The notes under the pieces were generated by a model. It searched no databases. It was not told the DNA's origin and saw only the letters and a program-made list of their open reading frames with translations. The translations under genes were made by a program, and so were the position numbers. From Miscanthus floridulus (lineage: Eukaryota > Streptophyta > Magnoliopsida > Poales > Poaceae), in NCBI RefSeq assembly GCF_019320115.1, contig NC_089584.1, forward strand, positions 105,453,111 through 105,517,110: DNA of 64,000 nt. The letters are read 5' to 3'. Below, one piece after another: positions 10,848 through 22,449 of this stretch; position 1 is the stretch's first letter; each line of letters opens with the position of its first letter.

Positions 10848-11554
10848 GTTGTTACACCTCAAATTAATTTTGCGGCTATCCTAAAGTACGTCTTTTACTT
10901 TCAATTAGTTGCTTGCATTGTGAGTGACAGCAACATGATTCAGATAACACTATCGTAATATTTTGTAGACCATTGCCTATATGTTTTGTATAGGACATGC
11001 ATGACCATGCTATCTATTACGAGTAGAGGATCCATAGATCATGTCGATATTGTGGCACTAGCATATATTTCTTTTACTTGATTTTCTTGCATAACGTCTT
11101 TGAACATGATCTGTAGACCAACAAATGTAATACTTCTGCTTTAGAGTGTTGGCCTTGCACCAAATTCATACAGGTTCGTGTGTTGTCAGGTGCTCACAAA
11201 TTAACTAAAGTTTTACTATGTTTTCCCCTTTTTTGTAGCCTCGCCACGATGCTGAAGCTGAACCTATTTTGTACGAACTCCTACTGGTACCTCTCAACTC
11301 TCTACTTATATGGATCTTGCATTTTATTTCTTAATGCATTGTGATTCTAACCTGAACTACTAAACCTTCTCCTTCTTTCCACTCCCTATATTACTCTTAA
11401 GACCTTCTTTCATGATAATTCCTGATAAAATGCAGTTAGTTTCCCTATACCTCTCCCATCTTCGTTACTTATTGTGTGCTTCATTGCTTTTGTAGGAAGC
11501 GCTAAGAATTACTTCTCAAATTACTTCATGGCTTCACTTCCAGCACCAATCTTG
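10848..11554 (+). repeat. Right copy of the 707-bp direct duplication
   Basis: Near-identical to 1-707. Here the sequence continues past AATCTTG (11548-11554) into a plausible splice donor (GTAAG at 11563), so this is the ancestral, uninterrupted context and the left copy contains the novel junction. Confidence 0.9.
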
Positions 11555-13211
11555 TCATCAATGTAAGTTTCCTCTAGCCAAGATATTCGAAATTGCCAAC
11601 ATATGTTGTCAAACATTAATGGAGGTCTGTTATTTCAATACAAACTACACTGCAATTATTGCAAATCATTCTAGAGTTGGGATCCCTTCAACGCAGACCT
11701 TTCTTGCAATTTATAGTGGGTTCACCTCAGCTCCAACAGGCGGCTTAACTGCACTACATTTTTTTTAAACATGGGAGAGCTGTGTTTCATTGTATTAAAG
11801 TGAAAGGGTGGTCCCCAACAGGGTCCTCACTCATACGGGGACCAAATAAAATTGCACTACATTCAGGGTTAACAATTGTCTGAATGGTCATTTTTTATAA
11901 AGAGATCTCTTTTGTGTTTTAGGTCATTTGATCTGTCCTTTCATAACAGTGCCATGTAATAATAAACATCATAACACCAATTATGCTGACGATAACCTTG
12001 CCCTGTTATGTTCCATAGACCACACTTTCCCCCATGTAGTTGACAAAGAAACTTTGAATTTCACTTCAATATGCATGCTATGTACTGTATAACAAAATAC
12101 TAACTTCAGGATTAAGAACTTAAACGAATTTGATACTAACTTCCCTCTAGCCATGTTGCTTGCTTGTGGAATTTGATAAAACATATTTGATGTTGCTGCT
12201 ACTAGATGATATTTGGGGTATGAGGAGACGATAAAGAAACTCAAGGGAGCCTCCATAGGCTAGAGCGTGCTATACTGAAGTTCTGGTCAACCCCTGCCTT
12301 CTTCATTTCTCTATTTAATTAATTGGGTCATTGTTAAAAACTTCTCTAATGACCATTAAAATTGATTATTTTTGTTCTAAATGTTCTTTTATTCTAGCTG
12401 AGTTCACAAGTCATAACAAACTATTCTGATGGTAAATCTGAATTTCCTGAACATAGAAGATGTGTTCTTCCTGATATCTGTGGATCAGTTTGATTGATAC
12501 GTTCTCCTTTTTCCAGGTGGATCAGTAGGTCATCTTGAGGAGCATTCCAGTGACACGACAGCAACAGAGGCTGATGCTGAGGGACTTCAAGAAGATGGAG
12601 TACCTCAATGGTAACATATATTTACTGATGCACTGAAAGTTCGAAACTGTCCAAACAAGTTTCACTGTGAGTTTGTTGTACTATTTTGCAAACAAGTTTC
12701 ATGATTTCTTATGGGACCATTGCATCTGTTGTAGGTTTAACTCTGAATACTCCCGGTGATCTTTGCCATTATCCTTGGTAGCGACATAGTAACTTGAGCA
12801 GACATGCTCAAATTTTAGTTGGTTACAAGGCTTGTTTATCTGATGGTTGTATGCAATTCATCCTCTAATTATTTTGTAGGTATTTGGGATAACAATAGAA
12901 GCTAAACAAAGCCATGAAGGGCATATCTTCCCTAACCCTGTTTAACCTAATGGCTCCTTGACCAGAGAAGGTATTTGCATTTCCTTTCTATTGTCTTACA
13001 AGCATATCAAGTATGCATTCCATTATCAATACATGGCTGATGATACTTACATCTGGTTTCAGATGTTAGAAATTGTCTCATGCAGCCCCTTGTGTGCTTG
13101 GCAAAACGCACACCGTTGAAGATGCTTGGTGTACAATACAACGAATGGGTACTTCTACTGATCTGTGCTGGTGTAATTCAATTATTGGTCAGATGGATTA
13201 TAAATTCATGA
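11239..13211 (+). pseudogene. Unassigned multi-exon host gene, C-terminal part, damaged
   Basis: Exon-like blocks with good splice signals: 11239-11286, 11496-11562, 11675-11880 (interrupted by a LINE insertion), 12398-12431, 12517-12610, 12880-12970, and a last block 13063-13211 ending in TGA. Parts read well, for example VGIPSTQTFLAIYSGF near 11676, and HLEEHSSDTTATEADAEG near 12530, whose splice phase fits the preceding exon. The last block reads LAKRTPLKMLGVQYNEW and then a hydrophobic helix (VLLLICAGVIQLLV) close to the C-terminus. Against a working gene are an in-frame TAA near 12941, a phase conflict between the 12517 and 12880 exons, and the LINE insertion. I do not recognise the family. 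It could be an intact gene with a different exon structure. Confidence 0.45.
11761..11852 (-). mobile_element. 92-bp 5'-truncated LINE tail inserted in an exon
   Basis: The insert is flanked by an exact 11-bp duplication, TGCACTACATT, at 11750-11760 and 11853-11863. It begins with a T-run on the plus strand, that is, an A-tail on the minus strand, as expected from target-primed reverse transcription. Without the insert the surrounding reading continues in frame (GGLTALHSGLTIV), so the insertion breaks host-gene coding sequence. Confidence 0.85.
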
Positions 13212-13643
13212 CTGCCATGTTGTATTGGAAAGATGAGGTAAGAATGGGGTTTTTAAAGAATTTTTTTAGACAAAAGGGTTTTTAAAAGTATTATTATGGA
13301 GGATGGTTTATTTTTTAAATTATGTACTTAATACATTTTCTTAGGTAGACCTTATTACTTAAACTTTCCTATAAACAATTACTAAAAGTGATGGCATGAA
13401 CAAAAAGCGATGGCAAATATTAAGATGGTAATTGGCCCAATGGCAAGGACATAGCCTTTATGTATTTGCATGTATATTGCATTAAAATTCTGATAATCAG
13501 TCTTGTATTGTTAGCTTTTGTGAGTGCAAATCAAACATAATTATACACATCATTATACTTATTGATGGATGATAGAATTGAGTGTCCTTGAAATGGATTG
13601 GCAACTATTAAGAAAGCATCTGAAGAATTATTGTACTAATTTT

Positions 13644-13696
13644 CCTCGTCTAATAAAAATTCAGCAAAGCTTTTGCCGCCTTTCTAAAAAAAATAG
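13644..13696 (+). mobile_element. 53-bp LINE 3'-tail insertion
   Basis: Flanked by an exact 12-bp duplication TGTACTAATTTT (13632-13643 and 13697-13708). The insert reads like the 3' end of a plant L1 element and ends in an A-run. It is an extreme 5' truncation. Confidence 0.8.
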
Positions 13697-14381
13697 TGTA
13701 CTAATTTTGAGAGTATTTTTTATCGTTGCATGGGCACCATGGACAACTGAAAGTGGACAACCAAAGGTCCCATCAAGAGGTTTGTAGCCTACCTATTTGG
13801 GAAATTCCGAATATGTGAGTTCACGTGAAGCTTCTTGCAATATTGAAGCAAGACCACTCTACCCTTTTGCCATGCTGCCATTTAGTCACCTTGTTATCTA
13901 GCTTAATGTATCTACACAAGCCAAACTTGTTTGAACTCTCTGAGTACTTGGAACTTTTGTAAGCATTAATTCAATCTGGCTTAAATGCTTCCTACCCTTG
14001 ATCGTCATGCCTCTCGGGGCTTGGGGCTCAGGGTCACGGTGTTTGTGTAATTGTGTTCCCAAACTGTTGTCGGGTCAAAATGGTGCCTGATTCCATTTAT
14101 GGTCAAAAAATGTCTGCTTTGTTTTTATGGTCATCTATTTTTTCAAAAGCCACTAAATGTCTGAATTCAGGTTGAGTGTAGCTGAATTTGCAATTTATAC
14201 ACATACGACCATGGATGCGAGCTTCTTGCGTACGCTAATCTCATAGCATTGTCAAACAAACACCTTAATTGGCTGACTAGCAGCAAATCCATACAAAGCC
14301 AAGGTCTGGTCACCTAGCCAAAATATCGGTACCTTAACTTTGATTAAATCTAAACATGCATCGTACTCTTGATCGGTAACT

Positions 14382-14479
14382 TGATGTTGATCCACAAGAT
14401 ATATTATTCCCATAAAATGTTTTGACACCCTGATGTTGATCCACAAGATATATTATTTCCATAAAATATATTGTGCTTT
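14382..14479. repeat. 49-bp tandem duplication
   Basis: The phrase starting TGATGTTGATCCACAAGATA recurs at 14382 and 14431 with the following ATATTATTnCCATAAAAT, a near-perfect head-to-tail pair. Confidence 0.85.
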
Positions 14480-14772
14480 CTATGGCTAAAAACATGAGTT
14501 ACAAGTGCTAGGCTCTTTGGGCGAGATGTTCGAACGTTGTTACCTCAGTAAAACTGTGGGTATTTTTGAACACAGGTACTTGTACACATTTTATATTTTA
14601 GAAAGGCTAATTGATTCATTCTATGAATAAATAGCAAGTTGGATTGCGGGAAGACATAGATTTTATATTGGAGCAGACAGGCCTATAAGAGCAGAACTGG
14701 CTAGATGTTGAGGTTGATACCTAGCCGATTGGGGAGATTTTTCGTGGCAAATTATTACGAACTGATGGGTAC

Positions 14773-16242
14773 TGTCGGGGACCAATACCAGGGTACCCAA
14801 AGAGGAGGATCTAATAACCATCAATATTGATTCGTCCGAGCAATCAAGAGGGCAACTACAGCTCCAACTGACCCCCAGGTACGCAAACTTCGCCTCGCTC
14901 GACCCCTGAGGGTTGGCTCCACCTCGCCCGACACCGAGGTCATGGGCTCCGCCTCGCCCGACCCCTAAGGTTGGCTTTGCCTCGCCCAACAATGAGGCCA
15001 TCGGATCTGCCTTGCCCGACACCGAGGCCATGGGCTCTACCTCGCCCAACCCCTGAGGGTCGCTCCGTCTTGCCCACCCCCTGAGGGTGGCTCCATCTCG
15101 CTCGACATCAAGACCATGGGCTCCACCTCGTCCAACCCTAAGGGTGGCCCTGCCTTGCCCGACCCATAAGGGTGGCTCCGTCTCACCTAACCTCTGAGGG
15201 TGGCTCCACCTTGCTCGACACCGAGGCCACAGGCTCCCCCTCACCCAACACCGAGGCTGCGGGCTCTGCCTTGCCCAACCTCTAAGGGCTGGCTTGACCT
15301 CGCCCAACACCGAGGCCACGGGCTCCACCTCGCTCGACCTCTAAGGGCGGGCTTCACCTCACCTAAGCCTTGGGTTTGGGCTTTGCCTCGCCTAGCCTCT
15401 GGGGAGGAACTCTACCTCGCCTGACCCCAAGGTCTAGGGCTCCATCTCGCCCGATGGAGACCCATACCGTTGCCAACTACTCTAGATCTAAGCATATGGG
15501 CCTGGGTAAAAGCTCTGACACCAAGGAGGTGACCAACATGCCCTAATATAACCTATGGCCATGACGAACATACCTAAGGATTCACATTAGGAATAGCACC
15601 GGGCGAACCAGTGTTGTTCTGCCTAACCCTTGTACGAACACTGATAGGCGCATCAGTTCGCCATGACTTCCGCAGGACAGAGTGGGGCGCCATGACCGGG
15701 AGACAGCACATGCGCATGGTGCTAGTGATGGACAGGGACGCGATGTGAAGCTATCCCTGTTGATGTCTATAGGGTCAGTGGGACCCATATAGAAGAGACG
15801 AAGGACCCAACGATCCTGGAGGACTTCTTCTCCTTCTGATTCTCCTTTTTCCCTCTGATGTAACCCGTGCTTTTCCTTAGCATATAAAAGAGAAAGAGGG
15901 GTGTCCCATTAAGGGGCATCGGACCAATGATCACAACACATCACACTAATTTGGATTCAAACCCCAAACCGATTAGAACACACAAGCACCTAGCTGAGAA
16001 GCGACCAAGCCCTCGGTGCCCATTCGCTGCTCCCACTAGAGACTTGGGACCTATCCCTCTATTGACCATTTGTAACCCCTACTATGAACTTTTAGTGCTA
16101 GTAACATGAGCAACAGCAACAAACTAGACGTAGGGACATTCTACCCAAACTAGTATAAACCTCGTGTCCTTTTAGCACACCATCTGAGCCAGACGTGTAA
16201 TATTAGAAATTTACTTGTTGGTGGCAACTCTAAACACCGATA
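14773..16242 (+). repeat. 5' LTR of the Tat element, 1470 bp
   Basis: Runs from TGTCGGGGACC to AACACCGATA. It contains a GC-rich minisatellite near its start and a TATA-like ATATAAAAG at about 15881, about 360 bp before the LTR end. It is about 200 bp shorter than the 3' LTR, and the difference lies mostly in the minisatellite. Confidence 0.92.
14885..15460. repeat. LTR minisatellite, ~30-bp units
   Basis: Two unit types alternate: a 'cctcgcccgacccctgaggg' type and a 'cgacaccgaggccatgggct' type, each near 30 bp with many point differences. The array creates long spurious open frames on both strands. Confidence 0.85.
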
Positions 16243-16261
16243 GTTGGCACGCCAGGTAGGG
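16243..16261 (+). promoter_or_regulatory. Primer binding site of the Tat element
   Basis: GTTGGCACGCCAGGTAGGG immediately follows the LTR. It resembles the TTGGCGCGCCAGGTAGGGG primer site seen in several grass gypsy elements. The tRNA cannot be named with certainty from here. Confidence 0.6.
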
Positions 16262-16368
16262 GCCTTTTGCGCATCTCAGCATCCACACCAGGCCTCGAAT
16301 GACTAGTCATAACCTCAGCTTGGTTCTAAGCACGCACGTGCGCTTTAGGGACCTAGACTTTATCATCA

Positions 16369-18420
16369 TGACGGAGGGAGAGTTGGCGATGGCTACCACC
16401 ACCGTCCAACCTCTTCACTCCACCAACCTTGACACAATCGCCAAGGTGCATGAGGAGCTGTAGCTACATGTCCTAGAGGCCCACGCCCCAGGAAGCAACA
16501 AGATCCTCAACTTCAACTATAGGAGGCTTGACCACTAGCTTGGCATCTTCCTGGGACCCTAGCCATCCCAGGAGAACATGCACCACCTCTCCTTCTTGTT
16601 CACCAATGTCATGGTGCAGCTTGTCGGATGGGAGCTGCTCTCTTCGGAATACCTCTTCTAGAGCGCCCCGATGGTGCTCCCATTCAGTCTCCGCAATGCC
16701 ATAGAGACCGATGGCCACCCTATGGTGCAATGCATGCCTCCATCCCCCATGAACAATGAGTTCATGGGCATGACCGAATATGTCGTGGAGTCTTTTAACG
16801 ACCTCCTCGCTGGAGAATCAGAGTCACCCTCTGGTTCTGACTCCAATAGGGGGAGTCATCACCCCTCTCGTGAGTGTTTCATGGAAGGTACCCCTGAGGG
16901 ACATGTCGAAAGCGTCCACAAAGAGGAGGCTACCCTAACGAATGACCTCGATGATGAGGTCGAGGGAGAGATAGGGGCCCCACCTCGCCTGTGGGTGGAG
17001 CAGCTGAAGGCCTGGCACCTAGAGCTTGAGGAAGCATGACTCTAGCTTGAGTAGGAACGCGCGGAGCTTGATCGGGAAATCGAACGCCATGGAGACAGTG
17101 GGCGCACACGCCATGGCCCACGACATGAACCAGAGGATCATCGTGGACGATGAAGCCCTCCCACACTTTTCCCGGGTGAGCTAGAACATCGCTGCTATGA
17201 CAGCCTTGTTTTGTGGGATTCAAGGGCCCACAACGCCCGAGTATCATTAGGCCCATCACAAGATTTGCACGCTACTCAAGCGCGCGGTGGCACAACAGGC
17301 CGAGAGCTCGCTGTCTCGGCGATGCGAGCTCGATGCTAGCCAGCACACGTCCTCAAAGCGACCTGACTAGGATGCATTAGTCCACTAGGCACCGCAAGGT
17401 GGTAGGCTGTGCACCGCGATCCTGATGCATGAGCATCTTGGCCGCAACCATGATGCACACGACACCCTTGATGCCTGTAGGCGTGCCCACAATGATCCGA
17501 GGGAGGGAGCTAGCCATGGTTACCACCCTCATCATGGTGGATGCTACGATAGTGGCGAGGACCAAAGCTCGAGCTCTAGCCTATCAGAACCTTAGGCCTT
17601 CGACTGACACATCCTCAAAGCTACCTTCCCGCTAAGGTACCGATCACCAACCAACATCCCAAAATACTCTAGGGAAATAAACCCCGAACTATGGCTCAAG
17701 GATTATTGGCTTGCTTGCTAAGCAGGTGGAGCGGATAATGATGATTTCATTATCCGCAACCTTCCATTGTTCCTAGTCAACTTGGCACGAACATGGTTGG
17801 AACACCTTCCGCCCAACAGAGTCCAAAGTTGGGCAGAACTAAAGGAGATCTTTGTGGGCAACATCTAGGGCATGTACAAGCACCCTAGGAATCCATAGGA
17901 TCTCAAAAACTACTGAGAGAAGGCCGTGGAAACCCATCGTGGGTATATCCGGTGCTTCTCTTGATAATGCAATGAGCTGCCTAACATCACCGATGCCGAC
18001 ATTATAGGAGCTTTCCTATCTAGGACCACCTACGAGCCCCTGGTTCATAAGCTAGGAGGTAAGGGCCTATGAACCACTAAGGAGCTCCTCGACATCGCCA
18101 CCAGCCACGCCTTAGGTGTGGAGGCGATTGGAGCGATCTTCAACTGCCTCAAGGGCAAGGCGAAATGGGATGAGGACATCGGTGAAGGCGTCTCCAACTG
18201 TCCCATCAAGAAGAAGAACAAGAAGCGGTGCAAGGGCTTGCTCGTGGCCATCATTGATCATAGGGGGGTCAAAAGCCCTTGGAGGGCACCCTGAACCACT
18301 TCAAGAAACTACTCGAGGGGCCATGCCTGAACCATGCCTTCCCTATCAAGCATCTGTACAAGGACTGTGACCTCATGAAGTAGTTCTTGTTCGGAGGCTC
18401 CAAGAAAGGGGAGCATAGGA
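16369..18420 (+). pseudogene. gag of the Tat element
   Basis: Starts near ATG 16369. The N-terminal part is low-complexity and acidic (16800-17040). The capsid core from about 17640 reads PKYSREINPELWLKDYWLAC, then FIIRNLPLFLVNLARTWLEHLPP and ELKEIFVGNI, the standard retrotransposon gag profile of this lineage. The spacer to protease (about 18180-18250) is lysine-rich and lacks a CCHC knuckle, as in many Tat elements. At least a dozen stops interrupt it, mostly TAG at positions where Gln is expected, plus CGA-to-TGA type changes. Confidence 0.82.
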
Positions 18421-18459
18421 AGGACCTCGACCCAACCACGGACAACGCCGAGGGGAAGG

Positions 18460-19056
18460 ATGGTGGCTTTTCCAATGCCAGATGGCTACCTCATGATCTT
18501 CGAAGGGTTAGTAGCCTATGACTCCAAGCTTTGTCAGAAGCTCACACACCATGAGGTCTATACAGCCAAGCCGACCATGCATACCTTCCTCCGATGGTCA
18601 GAGTCCACCAAAACCTTCGATTGGACCGACCACCCGGAGAGTGTCCTACAACTGGGGAGATACCTACTCGTGGTTGACCTGATCATCGGCATAAAGTGGC
18701 TCACCAAGGTACTGATGGATGGAGGTAGTGGCCTTAACATCATGTACGTCAAGACGCTCGATGCGATGGGCATTGATCGAGCGCGCATCTGATCGACCGG
18801 AGCGCCTTTCCACAACATCATGCCTAGAAAGTAGGCCATGACACTTGGGCAGATTGATCTACCCATCACCTTCGAGGATCCATCGAATTATAGGATGGAG
18901 ACCCTCACCTTTGAGGTGATTGGGTTCCATGGAACCTACCACGCCATCCTAGGACGACAATGCTACGCGAAGTTTATGGCCGTCCCCAACTACACATACC
19001 TAAAGCTAAAGATGCTAGGCCTAGGTAGGGTCATAACCATCGACACCTCCTTCTAG
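18460..19056 (+). pseudogene. Aspartic protease region of the Tat element
   Basis: The active-site segment VLMDGGSGLNIMY lies at 18712-18750 with Asp at 18718, followed by the lineage-typical 'GFHGTYHAILGRQCYAKFMA' segment at about 18929. The frame is broken by TGA near 18790 and TAG near 18832. It would process Gag-Pol. Confidence 0.8.
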
Positions 19057-19059
19057 CAC

Positions 19060-20010
19060 ACCAACAAATGTGATGTCGAGTGCTGCAATCACGCCGTCAC
19101 AATCGTCGCCTCCAAAGAGCTCGCGGTCATCAGGAAGGAGGTCGTCGAAGAAGCACCCAACCCCAAGCGATTGGCTGGGTCTTTTGAGCCAGTGGAGGGC
19201 ACTAAGAAGGTCCTCATAGACCCTAGTAGCCCCACAGGCAAAGTGATGCGCATTGGCACCATGCTTTCCTCCAAATAGGAAAGCACGCTCATCAGCTTCC
19301 TCCATGCCAACAGAGACATCTTTGCATGGAAACCCTCGGACATGTCAGACATTCCGAGGGAAGTCACCGAGCATGCCTTGAAGATCTAGCTAGGCTCCAA
19401 GCCAGTGAAGCAACGCCTACGTCGCTTTGACAAGGGGAAACATAGGGCCATCGGTGAGGGGATAGTGAAACTTTTGGCGGCTGGGTTCATCAAGGAAGTG
19501 TACCACCCTGAGTGGTTAGCTAATCCCCTTCTTGTACAAAAAAAGAGTGAGAAATGGAGGATGTGTGTTGACTACACGGGTCTCAACAAAGCGTGCCCGA
19601 AGGATATGTTTCCTTTGTTGCGCATAGACCAAGTAGTGGACTCTACCTCAGGGTGCGAAACCCTTTGCTTCCTTGATGCGTACTCCGGGTACCAACAAAT
19701 TGTGATGAAAGAGTCCGACTAGCTCGTGACATCTTTCATCAACCCATTCGGATTGTTCTGCTATATCACAATGTCATTCGGTCTAAAGAATGTTGGGGCC
19801 ACATACCAGCATTGTATGCTCAAGTGTTTTGGGGACCACATCGGGTGGACTATTGAGTCCTACATGGACGACATCGTGGTCAATTCCAAATGGGCTGACC
19901 AGGTCATAACCGACCTTGAGCAGACCTTGACAAAACTCTAAGAAAATGGCATTAAGCTCAACACCGAGAAGTGCATTTTTGGGGTCCTGAGGGTATGCTG
20001 CTTGATTTCA
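19060..20010 (+). pseudogene. Reverse transcriptase of the Tat element
   Basis: Reads EHALKI and KPVKQRLRRF, then WRMCVDYTGLNKACPKD, FLDAYSGYQQI and ITMSFGLKNVGATYQ, with the intact catalytic YMDD at 19861-19872. TAG codons near 19276, 19387 and 19720 sit where the family has Gln or other coding residues. TAA near 19939 ends the long open stretch. The catalytic motif survives but no full-length protein does. Confidence 0.88.
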
Positions 20011-20209
20011 TCATCTTCAAGTGTGGCATCGAAGCCAACCCAGAGAAGATCTCAGCCATCACAAGGATGGGCCTGATTTAGAACATAAAGGGGGTACAAC
20101 AAGTTATAGGGTGGCTCACCACGCTTGGCCGCTTCATCTCATGCCTCAGCGAATGAGGTTTCCCCTTTATCGACTTCAGAAGAAGGTTGACCACTTCAAA
20201 TGGATGTCT

Positions 20210-20570
20210 GAGGCCTAGGAGGCACTTGATGTGGTCAAGAAGCTTCTAACGAAGGCCCTGACCTTGGTTCCTCCGACCAATGGAGAACCCCTTTTGCTCT
20301 ACATTGTGGCAACCACACAAGTGGTTAGCACCACCCTGGCAGTGGAGCGAGAAGATGAGGGGCATGCCCACAAAGTATAGCACCCCATGTACTTCATTAG
20401 CGAGGTCTTATCCAATTCCAAGACCTGCTACCCCCAAATCTAGAAGCTTCTATACACCATCCTCATCACCAAGAGAAAGCAGCGTCACTACTTTGAGTCA
20501 CATCTGGTGATGGTTGTGACATCCTTCCCCCTTGTTGAGGTCGTCTAAAACTAGGATGCCATGGAGAGAA
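20210..20570 (+). pseudogene. Retroviral-type RNase H of the Tat element
   Basis: Degenerate RNase H following RT: 'PLLLYIVATTQVVSTTLAV' near 20290, then a YFISEVLSN-like block and KLLYTILITKRKQRHYF near 20440. Several stops and frameshifts remain. It is weaker than the second RNase H just downstream. Confidence 0.65.
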
Positions 20571-20689
20571 TCACGAAGTGGGCGCTCGAGTTGATGGGTC
20601 AAGGCATTTCGTATGCCTCTCGGACAGCCATCAAATCTCAAGAGTTAGTTGATTTCATTGTAGAGTGGACCGAGGTCCAAATGCCACCA

Positions 20690-21100
20690 GCGATCATCGA
20701 CCAAGAGTACTGGACGATGTACTTCGATGGATCACTGATGAAGAAAGGCGTCGGCATGGGGCTGATCTTTGTTTTGCCTCTCGAGTATGCATGAGGTACA
20801 TGGTCTGCATCCATTTCCCCTCCTCCAACAATGTGGCCAAATATGAGGCACTCATCAATGGCCTATGCATTGCCATCGAGTTAGGCATCCAACACCTCGA
20901 CGTCCGGGGCAACTCCCAGCTAGTCATCGACCAAGTCACGAAGGAGTCAAGCTACCACAAAGCCAAGATGGCTGCATATTGCCGAGAAGTCTGCCAGCTA
21001 GAGGACAAGTTTGATGACTTCGAGCTCAACCACATTCCAAGGCATTTCAAATGAGGTGGTCGATGCGCTGGCAAAAGCGGCGTCCGATCAAGAGCATGTT
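20690..21100 (+). pseudogene. Second, archaeal-type RNase H (aRNH)
   Basis: The block reads WTMYFDGSLMKKGVGMGLIF at 20710, then after a frameshift near 20790 VAKYEALINGLCIAIELGI, HLDVRGNSQLVIDQV, and ADAL-like VVDALAKAAS near 21058. The D-E-D catalytic set (FDGS, YEAL, DVRGNSQ) is visible. Gain of this second RNase H is a recognised feature of Tat-lineage gypsy elements and separates it from the chromovirus at the left of the window. Confidence 0.82.
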
Positions 21101-21369
21101 CCAACGGGTGTCTTCGCCAGCGATCAGCACAAGGACTCGGTTCGCTATGAGGGGCCGAAACAAGCCAATGATGGCCCACCCACCCTAGGCTTGGGGGTTG
21201 ACCAACTGTCGGCTCCATCTGACCCTAAAGTCAACTGGAGGACGCTCTACCTTGACTACCTCCTCCATGAGGCACTATCGACGGACAAGATGGAGGCTCG
21301 ATGCCTCGTGCATCGCACCAAGTCCTTTATCCTTGCTGAGGGCGAACTCTACAAGCAAAGCCTCACCAA

Positions 21370-22440
21370 GATCCTATAGCGCTACATCCCCATTGAACAG
21401 GGGAAGCATTTGCTGAGCGATATCCATGCTGGGACCTACGGTCACCATGTCGTGCCTAGAACCCTGGTTAGAAACATGTTTTGATAAGGCTTCTACTGGT
21501 CAACCACAGTAGCCAACGCCGAGCAAATTGTGCGCACCTGCAAAAGGGTGTCAGTATCATGCTCGATAGACTCACCTACCGGCCCTAGCACTCTAGATGA
21601 TCCCCATCATGTGGCCATTCATGGTCCGGGGGCTTGATCTGGTTGGACCCCTCAAAAGGGTGCCTAGGGGCTACACCCACTTGCTTGTCACCATAGATAA
21701 GTTTATAAAGTGGATAGAGGCTTAGCCGATCTCCGTGATCAAGTCCGAGCAAGCCATGCTATTCTTCCTCGACATCATCCATCGCTTTAGAGTCCCAAAC
21801 TCCATCATTACGGAAAATGGCACGCAGTTCACCAGAAAGAAGTTCCTCTAATTCTATGATGAATACTACATCTAGGTCAATTGGGCTACCATGGCAAACC
21901 CCCACACGAACGGGCTGGTCGAGTGTGCGAATGGCATGGTCCTACAAGGCCTCAAGCCTAGGATCTTCAACCGGTTGAACAAGTTTGGTGGACGATGGGT
22001 CGTGGAGCTTCCCATGGTGCTCTAGAGCCTAAGGACGACCTCTAGTTGGGCCACTGGCTACATGCCACTCTTCATGGTCTAGGTTCCAAGGCAGTCCTCC
22101 TGACCAACCTTGACTATGGAGCGCCAAGGGTCAGGGTGTATGATGAATAGGGAGCTGAGGTGTCCCTCAAGGATGCCATGGATGTTTCCCTCCTCTGCTC
22201 GGCCAAGTACCAGTAGGCGTTGTGATGGTACCACAATCATCAAGTGCGGGGTCAAGCCTTCAACATCGAAGACCTAGTCCTCCGTCTAATCCAGAGCAGC
22301 AAGGACTACCACAAACTCTCTCTACCGTGGGAGGGACCATACATCATCATGAAGGTGCTCTGGCTAGGCACCTACAAGCTCAAGACCATCGACGACGATG
22401 TCTTCGCCAATGCCTAGAACATCGAGCAGCTACGTCACTT
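21370..22440 (+). pseudogene. Integrase of the Tat element, decayed
   Basis: The His/Cys part is present (RYIPIEQGKHLLSDIHAGTY near 21380; CKRVS near 21540). The core is split by several frameshifts. Late core pieces such as ECANGMVLQGLKPRIF near 21920 and the C-terminal 'GQAFNIEDLVLR'-like block near 22250 remain. The first core aspartate region around 21690 can only be read in another frame. Confidence 0.75.
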
Positions 22441-22449
22441 TTATCCTTA

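Larger units (their letters stand above)
13212..14772. other. Intergenic DNA between the host gene and the Tat element
   Basis: No supportable coding region. It contains a micro LINE insertion (13644-13696) and a 49-bp tandem duplication (from 14382 and 14431). The remainder is unremarkable AT-rich sequence. Confidence 0.5.

Noticed and set aside
13193..13237. An extra exon after a 44-bp intron in the unassigned host gene
   Set aside because: The intron would be too short for a plant. Reading straight through gives a hydrophobic helix and a natural stop at 13209-13211.
14663..15424. Long open frames over the LTR minisatellite (also 30590-31459 and 43049-43435)
   Set aside because: They exist only because ~30-bp repeats lack stops. 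Frames occur on both strands and the repeats shift frame freely.
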